From: Doryteuthis pealeii
Taxonomy: Eukaryota; Mollusca; Cephalopoda; Myopsida; Loliginidae
Length of the DNA: 64,000 bases
Assembly (NCBI GenBank): GCA_023376005.1
Contig: CM042145.1
Location: 18,738,704-18,802,703 of the forward strand
Direction: 5' to 3'
Part shown: in pieces, positions 27,075 through 40,600 of the stretch
How the letters are laid out: each line of letters begins with the position of its first letter
Position numbering within the stretch: the stretch's first letter is position 1
Notes under the pieces: model-generated
What the model was told of the DNA's origin: nothing
Database searches by the model: none
The model's input: the letters and a program-made list of their open reading frames with translations, nothing else
Made by a program: the position numbers and the translations under genes

Positions 27075-30000
27075 CATATCTATCTATCTATCTATCTATA
27101 TATCTATCTCTGTTCATATCTATCTATTCTCTATTCTCAACCACATATCTATCTATATATCTATCTCTGTTCATATCTATCTATATCTATCTATTCTCTA
27201 TTCTCAACCACATATCTATCTATATCTATCTCTGTTCATATCTATCTATTCTCTATTCTCAACCACATATCTATCTATTCTCTATTCTCAACCACATATC
27301 TATCTATATATCTATCTCTGTTCATATCTATCTATTCTCAACCACATACCTATCTATCTATCTCTGTTCATATCTATCTATTCTCTATTCTCAACCACAT
27401 ATCTATCTATCTATATATCTCAATATGTGGAGACATGTACACAAATACAGGATGTTACACTGGATGGAAGTTTTATTATTGATTATAGTGTCGATGTTCA
27501 AACATTTCGGTTTATATAGAAACCTTCTTCAGGACAGTATGAAACAAGATGATTGATGTTTTGAATCCATTCTTTTTTTCCTTTACAGCAACAGTAAATT
27601 TTAAGTGTCATATTTCTATTTTAGTTATTTCAGTTTTGATATTTCCTATAAGTGTAAGTAATAGTTATTAAAGTTACAAGCTATTATTATATACAGTATT
27701 TCATTTATTACAGTATGACAACTATTTACTAACATTTACATTGTATTTGGTATGATAAGTAACTTAGATTTTAAAGTATTTCAAGAATGTGCATAGGTTC
27801 TATGCAAATGCTACACCATTTTATGTAAATTTCTTGAGCATCCATGGATTCTCGGCCTTTTGGCTGGGGGTCCAGTGGCTTCGACCCTAGACCGCGGAAG
27901 TTAACGTTGATCCCAGGGAGGCATCCCCGCAGGCAACACCTGCCCCCTCGATTTAAAAATGCAGGTCTGGGTTTATTGCCTGGTGTCTGAGGTGCCCACC
28001 TTGGGGGGAATGCCGACAGGATGAATGTATTTTTTGCACCTGTCTCTCATGAGCTTTGGTTCATGGGTGGTTCCACATTAATAGGGCCTTGTGCCTGACC
28101 CATATTCATGAGATATATGGTAAATATCATCCATGCATTTTGGTATCCACCAAGGATTAAAAAAACAGTCACCCATCAACTTACTGAAATATGATTATTG
28201 TAGCAGACTTCCTCCAGCTATGGGTAAATAGTAGGGCAGACTGGACTCTTTAACCTTGGTTAGGCAACCAGTCTAGGAGAAGGAAAACTCTGAATTCAAA
28301 CCTGTTAAATCCGCTTGGGATGGTCACTACTAAAATAGGCTCAGTCCTATTTAGTCTATTTCACTAATAATAATAATAATAATAACTATCAGTTCACTAT
28401 AAATACTAAAGAACCTTCATAATCCCTTTTTTTTTTATGGGTGCTAGAGGCGGTGGCTGTGGGTCTACATGTCCTGGGAATGACGTTAAACTCTATCTGA
28501 TGGTGAGGTTCCAGTTTTGGAGGTTTGGGGAATGTGGAGCACCCCTTCATCACCATTGCTCCCTGGTCCACTCTGACCCGGAGTGTTAGTACCTGTTAGG
28601 GTCCCATCTATGGGTTAAATAGTAAAATGTATTTATAAAAAATTATATTATCCATTAAGAATTGATTTATTTCAAAACTTTATCGGCATTAAATGACCCA
28701 CTGAGGTTGATATGCCATAAAACAAAAGAAAAAAAAAAGAAAAAAAAAGAACCTTCATCTTAACTGGACCACAGTTATATCATATTGTATAAAGCTTGAG
28801 TAAAGCCAATTACCTTGTTCTTTTATTACACTATCGATCAATCTATCTGTGGTGAAATCAAGCATAGTTGTCTCTCCCTGACTTATTCACTATAAATACT
28901 AATGAACCTTCATCTTAACTGGACCACAATTAAATCATATTGTATAAAGCTTGAGTAAAGCCAATTACCTTGTTTATCTTATTACAGCCTTCATTCTTTA
29001 TTTATTGTTATAGACAATGCACATCTCAGTAAACATGAGATCACCATATATGGTCATTCCAGAACATGGATCATTACAAAGGTAATTTAAACTACTTTTA
29101 TTTGTTCTTTCTTTGCTTTTTTTGTCATTTAAAAAATAAATGAAAATAAAAAGTTTGTTGATCAGACAAATTTCAAATCTTCAAGTATGAAGTTAACACT
29201 CAAAACAGTCAATATTTGATTAATAAACATTGGAATATTAGGATTATGATCAAACCACACTGAAAGCACCAGTTCCCACTAGATCACCGAAGTTAAGCAG
29301 CAATGAACCTGTCCAATACTTAATATTTAAGCAACTGCAGGTACTATAAGCAACCTGAGTCCTTTGTTTATCAAAATGACTTGATTCAGCATTAAATGAC
29401 TCAAAGGGGGGTTGATATACTGTAACACAAAACAACCAATTAACCAACTTGGAATACGAGGGTGAGTCAAAAATTTTGCAATATTTTGGTACATACTAGA
29501 TCATGTGATCAAAGTAGTTTATTGTGATTTGTTATACATGTTTATGACCTTGGTCTTTCTTTCTTTCCCTTGAAAAGGGCCAGTAAAGATATATTAGCCA
29601 CTTTCATAATCTTGAATCGGACACCAGGAATATCACTTACAGCATGACCTTTACGACCAAATCCAGCTACCAAGACTTTGTCATTTTCCCCAATGAAATT
29701 CAAGCAACTATCATTTGGTACAAAAGCTGTGATTTTCTTGCCATTTTTAATCAGCTGAACTCTCACACATTTCCTGATTGGAGAGTTGGGCTGTTTGGCT
29801 TCAACACCAACTTTTTCCAAAACAATTCCCTTAGCATGAGTAGAGCCACTCAAAGGATTGGCCTTGTTTCGCGTACTTAAATTAGCTTTTATGTAATCAT
29901 TATTGTGCCATCTTTGCTTACGACGATGGTCTTTCAGCTTTCAACCAGTTTTTAAACCTCTTGGCTTACCCATGATGGGGGCTTCATCATAAAAGCAAAA

Positions 30001-33000
30001 AGTTCAAGCCATGGAATGTACCCACTAGGTAGAAGTTTGTGTACTGACATTTTTTACAGTGCTTCACTGTGTATGCAATTTGAAAGCTGCACAGATAAAC
30101 CTGCAATGCAGTCTAATTCAGGAACTTCAGATTTACGACTTTGAACTGGGCTGTAACTCCATGGAAGTGTAATGGTTCATAAGCTGTAGATTCTTGTTAG
30201 GACAGGTTTGGAGGAACAAAGAAAAAAGGATTGTATTCTAAAAATAGACAAATCCAGACTGACCGACACCAAAAATTCAGAACTCCCGCCAATCTAACGG
30301 ACATTCTGAGAGCGGGGGAAGGGAAGATTTATAGTAGCAGAAAGCAGAAAAGCAGTGGCCAGTGAACAGGCAAGTTCATGAATACTAATCCTCCTCGAAC
30401 CAGGTGAACAAATATAAGTAAGCTTTAACACTAATAAGAATTTGTAAAAAGGAAAATTCATTAACCAAATCACATCTTTGTAACTTGTTGTTCATTTGAT
30501 ACAATTTATAATATGTGTATTGTAAATTGTATCAAATGAACAACGGTGAATGTTTGTAATGACAAACGATAACACTGATAGACTTTGGAAAGTTTTATTC
30601 TACTTAGAATAATTGGTACACTTATTGAGAGTTTATATAGTCTAGTATTCACTAGAGAGTTCTCCAAAAGGGAGGTAATCATAAAATAGGGAAGGTAACT
30701 CTCAATTACTTATTACAATGGTACTCTGAGAGTATCAGGTGAGCTCTGCATCTCACAGTCCAGTGTGCTTTGTCACCATCATAACTTTGGAAAAAGCATC
30801 AGGTACTGCTGAATTGTGCCTCACATTACCAAAATAGGTACTGTTAGCAACCTGACTCCTTTGTTTATTAAAAATGACTTGATTTGGCATTAAATGACCC
30901 AAAAAGTGTTGATATGCCTTAAAACAACCAACACAACCATCTGAATACGGGGCTTTCACCCTAATTCCAATTTGCGTAAAATATACTAACAGCCTATTGT
31001 AAATGTTAAAGTGTTCGACCTAAAAATGAATGCCTTCATAAATAGAATTCTTTGAAAAGTTTAAAAAAATATTTTTAGATTTATATCATAAGTCTTTTGT
31101 AATACAGTGGTACCTTCACTTGTTTAATTCGTTTGCTTGTAACTCAATTTCCTCATTGGAATAAACTAAAATTCCATTAATCCGTTTCAGCATTGCCCCT
31201 CCCCCCCAAAAAAAATACACCCTAATTTTTTTAGTTATCTTTTTAAGAAAAATAGCACTGTGATGTAGAAAAATATTGTAAAATAGAATGTAATGAAACT
31301 AATATGTTTCATTGTTTATTTTTTTATCATTAATATTTTTCTTTGGCGTAAGGAATTTGGAAACTTAAATGTTTTTAGTGAACTTTTTAACATGAGCATA
31401 TCTGAAGCTTGCTTGTACCTAAAAAAAAAAAAAAGCTGTTTTAAATCTTGTTGAATAAAAAGAAAGAAAGGAATACAGACGTTTTCCATGGATGTCTTCT
31501 AATAATTAAAAATGCTTTGAGATTATAAAGTTGTTGTGAGGTTTTAAGGGGTCAAATAAGAACAAAACAACGGGTAACAAATGTAGAAAAATGTATTAAC
31601 AGAAAGTAGACAAATACAATAGAGAGATGTGGAAATTGGCATACTCGCATTGGCTTACTGCTAAGCCACAATTATCCCTGTTATTTATAGTAACCTGTCG
31701 GCGCATTCCATTAGTCTTATAGGGTGTATCACCTATAACAAAAGTCTAAGAAGAATTTATTAAAAACTCAAGATTAACTTTTACAGTAAAAGAACCAAGC
31801 ATAAATGGCTCCGTGCCTGTGCACCCGAGATACAGAAATCAAGTTAAATCATTTTTAATCATGTGATGCAGAATTCTCCTCATTTCTATACACATTTCAT
31901 TTTTACTGACCAATAGAAAGTGGTTGTGAAAACTAATTTGCATATGATTATTAACATGAGCATATCTGAAGCTTGATTGTACCTCAAATTTTAACTCACA
32001 ACAAAATCAAGTTACAGTTCATAAAATTTGGAAAACCTGTAAGTTGGAGTGCTAGTAAGTCAAGGTATTTATGTTGTAACCTAACAAAGGTAACTAAATG
32101 AGAAATAACCAAAATGGAGGTTGGAAATGAAATGGAATCTTTATAATATTAACAAAATGCAATACTTGCCAGCAGCGTGAAAAAAAAGTAAACCACTGCT
32201 AGTGGTAAAGACTACTCAGTCAGTATAATACTTCTGTATTTATGGGAGGTGCATGGTGTACTGGTTAGAGTCATAGAAAATGGACTCGTCAACCTGAGTT
32301 CAAATCCTGGACAAAGTCACAGTTCACATAGCGCTAATACCCTTGGGAAAGGTAATGAATCCAACTATTCTCCCTTCGGCTATGGATAAATAGTAGAGCA
32401 GACTGGGCTCTAACCTTGGTTAGGCAACCAGTCTAGAAGAAGAAAAACTCTGAATTCAAACCTGGTCACTACTAGAATAGGCTCAGTCCTACTTAGTGAT
32501 CTATTTCAATTTTTTTTTAAATTATGAGGATTGGAACATACCCATTAATGTTCATAGGTAGGATATATAACAATTCATAAGGCTAATTGATATTTAATTC
32601 TTTTGATAAGTATGTTCTTTTTCTTATTATTTGTTTATATTGATTTTGTAGAGGTGGAAATGTTCTTGTTGTGGACTTTGGTACATTGACTCTTGAAAGT
32701 GAATTACAACCCAAAGACGTATCTCTCGAGGTAAGTTGATGCAATTGACTTAAACAAGAAAACAAACTCTCCCTTTCTCTCATATACTTCTGTTGAAATG
32801 CTTAAAAACTATTTAATATTATTAGTTTATTTGTGCCATGAAAAAATATTAGCAATATTTAAATAATTTTGGAATTACATTGTACGTAAAAAAAAAAAGT
32901 GTATGTTGCTCTGCAGTTTCTTGTTTATATTCAACATTTATGAATACTAAGCTAAAGGTTTAGAACTTAAGATAACAATTGATCCAATGCTTTTCTCTTA

Positions 33001-34596
33001 AATTAAGATAATTCTAACAGATGAAACTAATTTTTAATATATGCATACTATGTATTTAAATACAGCTTACTTTAAAAGTTTATGAAGTGCATGATTTGAT
33101 GGTTAATCATAGGAAATGGACTCATTGACCAGAGTCCAAGTCCTGGACGAAGCTGTTTGCATTTCATACTATTGAAATCAATTGTTATATACTGTATCAA
33201 TTGACAGTGCTGGTGTGTAGTACACTGGATTAAAAACCAACGCAGTTATACAAAAGAAAGCTGGACTTTATTTTCTTTCCTCGGTCGGCATGGATGAAAG
33301 GTGTGAGTTGTGATAGCGCCGGCTTGAATGAGTGGTGAAATGAACAGTAGTTATAACAAGTCTTTTCTTCGGAGATTCGACGGGAGTCTGACTTTAGCGG
33401 CTACCAAATCTCAACTGCCGAACTCCCCGGTCTAACCGTCACTTTTTCAATTTTTACCCAGCATGCTCTGGTCTATTCAAATTACACCGGAACTGTACTG
33501 CGTGACCTACAATCCTAGATTTGTCACCAGTCAATACGAAGTCCTTTGTCATCCTGCTATTGTTGTTTTTCCGGACAGTTCGTTTTGACCCGGTCAGCAG
33601 TAAGCGTCAGATCTTAATCACTCTTCCTCTTTATTCGATCCAGACTTTTGTCTGGAACATCCTTTGTTTCCCAATTCCCTTGTCTTTTTTTAACTTCTTT
33701 TCGCGCCAAAAGAATTGAAACAATAGTTAATCTGCAACACAATCATCTATTTTTTTTCTTATTTTTACCTTTCACATAGTTAAAAAGTCACCAGCATGTT
33801 TTAAAAAGATATATTTAAACATTAATAATATCCTCTTGGAAAACCTAAACTAACTAATATATAAGCTATTTTAGATTCATATAATGATATTTTGTTTTTA
33901 AATTGACTGTGTTAAACTAAAGTATTTTTGCAGGTAACAGTAGAGGTAAGCTGATGAAGTTGACTTCTTAAACAAGAAAACAAACTCTCTCTTTCTCTCA
34001 TATACTTCTGTTGAAATGCTTAAAAATTAATTACTATATATATGTTGTTTATAAATATGAAATGTTTTCATTGTCTTTGATTTATAAGATAGTACAATAG
34101 CGGAATAAGTTGAGACTAAATGGTTGTCTAAATAAAAATTATTTACTATATATATGTTGTCTATAAATATGAAATGTTTTCATTGTCTTTGATTTATAAG
34201 ATAGTACAATAGCGGAATAAGTTGAGACTAAATGGTTGCCTAAATAATGTTTAAATTCTTTTGTCCAAGATGAAATAGCTGTGTAATGATATTCAAATTT
34301 TTTTATGTTCCAACTGATGCAAAATTGCATTTATAATCATACCTTATTAAAGACTTAAAAAATGTTTGTGTGATTATTAGTACCATGTTATAGAACTGTA
34401 TATTTAGTTTCTTTTTTTGTTTACACGTCCTTCATTCTTCCTATACTGAAATATCTCTTATCATATGTGACATGCTCCCATCTGGATTGTCTCTTAAAAT
34501 CATTGTATCACAATTTGTCATTTATTCATTCAGTCATCATCATCATTCCCAATGTCTTTGTATTATTCTTGTTCATTTTTTTTCATCATCATCATT

Positions 34597-34627
<31 letters not shown>

Positions 34628-37600
34628 ATTCTCTGATGTTTCCCATTCTGTGACAGAGTGAGATCTTCGAGAAATGGCTTAAGGTGAGAGACGCACAATC
34701 AAAATGCTTACCTTGTAGTAGAGCACGCCTTCCTTCTTTCCTTCTTTCTATATTCTATATTCTTTATAATTGGTATAGATCGGTGCCATGGCAATACAGT
34801 CATTAACTGGCCACCATTTACCATTATATAAAATGATGGTACCTTCTGCTGATGCCACCTTACCTTTCATGAAAGGGGATGGGTTGGGTTGGTGCCAGCT
34901 TATTAGTATTGTTTTTATCTGTAGAGGGAATGAGTTTGTTTTGTTTGGCTAGAAAATCGTTTTAGTCACTCTTCAAATGATTCTCTATTGTGAAAATAAA
35001 AAGGATCTTTTTATCATAAGTTTATTTTCTATTTTTTATCATAGTATGAGCTTGGCTGAAAAGTTCATAGGCTGACCAAGATACTCTCATGAAATGTGAT
35101 CAAATGAGATTTATTTTTCAATATAGTCCCCTTTGATGCATAAATAAACATTCATACCAATTAATGAATGAAGGAACTGACTTTATTTTATCTATCTTAT
35201 TTTTCGAATTTCAAATTTAAATATGAGGGTTGGCTGAAAAGTTCATAGGCTGACCAAGATACTCTCATGAAATGTGATCAAATGAGACTTATTTTTCAAC
35301 ATAGTCCCCTTTGATGCATAAATAAAGATTTATACCAATTAATGAATTAAGGAACTGACTTTATTTTATCTATCTTATTTTTCGAATTTTAAATTTAAAT
35401 ATGAGGGTTGGCTGAAAAGTTCATAGGCTGACCAAGATACTCTCATGACATGTGACCTAATGAGGTTTATTTTTCAACATAGTCCTCCTTGAAATCCATA
35501 TACTTCTTCCATTGGTTTTACAGCAAATATGACATCATCATATGAGCTTTTCAGCCCACCCTCGTATATAAAATAATTGGATCAAGTCACCAATAGGCAC
35601 CCCGGGTGTGTGAGCCTTTTTTCAAACGAACAGGTTTTGCTTTTCACCGTAAATTTCCGGTTGTTTGTTAACAACAGACGATTTGTCTACATTAGAATTT
35701 CACTGTAAGGTTTAACTATCTTTTTAAAAATCTGTGAAATTCTAATGTAGAAAAATTGTCTGTTGTTAACAAACAACTGGAAGTTTATGGGGAAAAGCAA
35801 AACCTGATCATTTGAAAAATGCTCACAGCCTATTGGTGACTTGATCCAAGTAATTTGATATGTAAACGCAATAACTAAAATTTGACTTAACACTTTAAAT
35901 CAAACTCAGGGCCTTTATGGAGACAATAAAATATATTAGGTTTTTATTTCATTTTTTATTTTTTTTATTAGGATACATTTTGTTTTAGCCTATATTTTAC
36001 AACCCTAATCCCTTTTCATCAAATTGTATTTCTTTGGCATGTTTCCGATATATTCTGTAACCAAAATGCTACAAAGCAGGGATATTCAATTTTATGTTGA
36101 GATTAACAAGTCTGTATATTCAAGTGGTGTAAATATATTTATTTTTGCAATATTAAAAACTTAATGTTAACATTTAAAAAAAATGATAATTTTGACTTGA
36201 CACTTTAAATCAAATTCAGGGCTTTTATGGAGACAATAGTCGTATGATACATCTTATGAATGCGTATAGGGTGGTTGTCAGTGATGCACCATCTTCATCG
36301 ACGATTACTTGTTCTTGTGCATCATATCAGCTCCGATAGCAACCCCAACTTGAATCTGGCATCTTCAAGTTGCCACCCTGTAAGCTACGTGCTGCTAGCA
36401 TTGACATTTTTGCTACGAATAGACAACACAAGAAAAACTTGACTTTATTTCATTTTTTTTATTTATTAGGATACATTTTATTTTAGCCTATTTCCTTCTC
36501 ATTAAATTGCATTTCTCTGGCATATTGATCTTTAGAATATTGACTTTGGCAATATTAAAAACTTAATGTTAACATTTTTTTTTTAAATGATAAAAAAAAT
36601 TTATTTGCGCAATATGGCATCATCTTTAGAGTGACCCAACATTTTTTTTCTTTTCTTTTCTATTTATTTCTTAATGTGTGGCACAACAAATTGTAGTTTA
36701 GTTGGTTTGGAAAATAGTTTTTAGTTTCAATCACAAATGTTTTATTTTTCTTAACTGTTTGCTCTTATCTGTAAGGAAAAGTAAAATTGATCTTTTTTCA
36801 ATTTGAAGAATTATTTTCCAAATCAGATAATCCTTTACTTTGTTTTGTCACTTTAGTTTCTTATCTAGTCTTCAGAAAATATTGTATATTTGTATATTTT
36901 CTTTCTAATTGAAAGGTAATGCAACATTCATATTTTTTTTTTGTCATTTGGCTTTTTACTATAAATTTTAAGAATTAGTTTTGTTGCATTTAGTCAATCT
37001 TTGCATGCTAGTGTTAATGATTAAAAAAACAAAAAACTTTTCATTGTTCTATGGCTAAGAATGGCAAATTAGGAGGCTCAATTGAAATTCAAAACTGATT
37101 GGATTTATTCTACTTATTTTTATGTGTTGTGTGTGTTTTTTTTTTTTTTTAAATATATACAAACATTACTGTAAATCTTGTTTCTAACAATTTATCATAA
37201 TGAAATATTTACATCTTTCTTTCTATAATAATATTTATGAAAGTGAAATAAAAGGAAATTAATCCGACAGTGTGAATTTGATATATTGAAAAAACAAAAG
37301 ATGTTTACAAATGCATGGGATCATCAGGAGAGAATGTGCAAACCGTTTCGGGGCCTTCCTCTCTATGGTTTAAAACTGTAGAGAGGAAGGCCCCGAAACG
37401 GTTTGCACATTCTCTCCTGATGATCCCATGCATTTGTAAACATCTTTTGTTTTTTCAATATATCAAATTCAATAATATTTATGTAAAAAAAAATGACATT
37501 CATTTAATTCAAAAACATATTTTTATATTGATAGTAAGTTATTACATGTTTTGTTTTTTTTCATAATTAAAAAGAAAAAAATGATGCTTTGAAAAACAGA

Positions 37601-40600
37601 TTGACTTGTTTCATCAAAGGTCTAGCACTGTCAGAATTCAAGTGATTTTATTACAAAAAAAATAGAAAATGAAAAAATAAATCTACATTTTGGTGATGAA
37701 ATCATCTGCATTCTGATAATACTAAACTTCTAGCAAAATATATCAATATGATTTTCCAAACTTTTTCTTTTTTAATTTCATTAGATTTCATTTGAAACTT
37801 CACTGAAATGTTTTTTTTCTCTATTCTTTGTTTAAAATAAAACTAAGACTTTTTGGAGAAAAAGCTGTGAAAAAGATATTAATTTCATAAAAAGTTTATA
37901 AATTGTAATGTTGATTTTTCTAAACTAAAAAATGTTGTGATATAATATGTACCCTGGAGAAAAAAAATTAGGCTTTTGTATTGTTACTTGCAAAGGTGAG
38001 AAATTTATTATGCAAAAGATTGTAGTCTGGAGAGCTTTATATTGAATATAATAGATATGATTATTATTTCTTACATTTTGGGGTATTTTATTGTAATTTT
38101 GAGATAGAAAATTTTAAGATTTAAAAAAAAATCATGCTGAAATAGGTTTTAATTTATCATGGATAGATCATTGCTGTTTTTTTTCTTTCTTTCTTCTGTT
38201 ATTTAAATTTATCACATTGCATGTAAAATTATTAATTTTTGACTAGCCTATCTTTCATCTTATTGCTTTTTATTACATTACTTGGATCAGTTTATTTTCT
38301 ACTAGAAACGGCTACCTGGTGTTGCCTGGGTAGAAGGAAGGTAAAAAAAAGTCTTGCAGATCCATTTTTATTGAATCACCAGTTAGATCCTCACAGGATG
38401 CCCCATTAAAATCCTTCCACGGATATAAATATAATCTTCATTATATTTGCTCAAAAAGCAGGCTTTGGTGATAGTGAGAGTCTATATATATATTTACTTT
38501 GTCATTAATTGTTTTATTTTCGTAGTTTCCTCCGGACATACATACACACCAACTGTCCTTTATATATGTATAGATAGATATAATAAGCAACATAGATTTA
38601 GAGAACTAGTCTGTTTAAAGAACTTGCCTCTGGCTGTCAGAAAAGACGGGGCTCAACAAAAGAGATACAAGAACTCCATAAAAAGAACTCTTATCTCTTG
38701 TAAAATCAGTCAAAGGCCAACAGAGGCTACCAAAAGGGAAATATGGTGACAGTCTACCAAGCAAACTCCCTTGATAAAGCACACTACAATGCAAGAAGAG
38801 AAGTAATGTCACCACACTATGGAAGCTTCCCCTTGCTGCTAGATCATCTCCTGCAGTTGATGTGGTAAAATCTACATCTTCCAACTTCCAACTTCTGCTG
38901 CCTGCCCAAGAGTCTGCTACAGATGTCTTAAATATTAATTCATAAAGCCAAATGTAATAAGTAATTAAGAGTTACCTCCCCTATTTTATGATTACCTCCC
39001 CTTTGGAGAACTCTCTAGTGAATACTAGACTATATAAACTCTCAATTATTCTAAGTAGAATAATGCTTTCCAAAGTGTATTGGTGTTATTGTTTGTCATT
39101 ACACCAAAATTATGAAAAACATGTAGAATGTATCAGAAATTAAGAAATAACCACCTATGAGATTTGAACCTACATCATATTGAAGTCAGTAAGTCTACTG
39201 TTGGTTTGAATAACAGCAGCTAACTAAGTGCAACTTAAGCAGTGTCCAAGACAGTTGGTATATATAGAATCAAGGATGACCCATTCATAAATTTGGGTGT
39301 TTTGGGTCATTCCATTCCTTGAGTTCTGATTGGCTGCTTGACTGCTTGATTTGAATGACATTGTGGAGTCTTATAAATATCCTGTCATTCTGCAGTAGAC
39401 TTTGTAACTATTTGGGTTTGTATTTAAGTTACAACCGTTTGTTGCCTTGTCTTCCCAGTTTGACGGTAATTGGAACTTTAATTATTCTTCACATCCTATA
39501 TCTGTGGAAGTTCATTTGACATGCATGACACTTTTACTAATGGTCAGAGACCATCCAGCTATATATGACTAGCTTTACTTAGAATATACTGACTGTATGC
39601 TCTGTATAGGTGTAAGATCTCCCCCTCCCCCCCAAAAAAGGGGGATGTCCTGGATGTGGCACTAAACTGCATCTGATAGTAAGTCTCCCCGTTTCTGTAG
39701 ATCTGGGGAGTGTGGAGTATGCCTTCATTGCCATTACTCCCAAGTCCACTCTGATTCTGATTGGTAGTACCTCTTAGGGTCCCATCTATGGGTTAAGTAT
39801 ATGTGTTTGAAAAATATTTGTATTTGATAGGACCATGTGTGAAAAAAAAAACTCTTAAGAAACAACTACGCAAAAAATGTAAATAAATGTGTATAATGAA
39901 TGCAATTCCCTAACCTCTCGGCATAAAATAACCCTAGACAAGTTGACATTCTGCTAAAATCAATCTGTTTACTTAAGGATCATATAATAAAAAGCAACAA
40001 TTTGATGAAAGATAAACTAGTCAAAAATCAGACCATATGACCTTTAGGCACCCCTTTTTGATCTCAATTCAAAAGGACATGTTTTTCATTTACACCGTCA
40101 ATATCCGGTTGTTTGTTAACAGACGATTTTTAGAGTTTAAAAAAAAACTAAAACTAAACCCTAACCCTAACCCCTAACAAACAACTGGATATTGACGGTG
40201 TAAATGAAAAACATGTCCTTCTGAATCGAGATCAAAAAGGGGTGCCTAAAGGTCATATGGTCCAAAAATCAATAATGCTTCCCAAATTATGATAATTTAA
40301 AGATTATTGCACCTTAAGTATTTTGTATCTCATCTGAAATAACTTAAGTTGTTATTGCTATTTTCTAAACCTGGCACACTGTTCTGCTTTATAGGCAAGA
40401 GAATTGAATATTGTTTTAAAATGATGCTTCACATTGAAAGAAAGTTAACATCACTAAAAATATTTGTTTTTTCACTGTGAACACAGCATTGCACCCTTAT
40501 GCAAATTTACACTTCGCATAAACAGACAGTGCATTTTTTTAAAGTAAAATTTGTGAGGGTATAATTCCATTAGTATAACATTTTCTTTGTTGTATTTGAT

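Noticed and set aside
26995..27519. 174-codon open frame
   Set aside because: Translation of a TATC microsatellite (YLSIYLS repeats); no gene.
29245..29335. 5S rRNA gene
   Set aside because: Only the first two thirds match, with many changes, and it is joined to a SINE tail.
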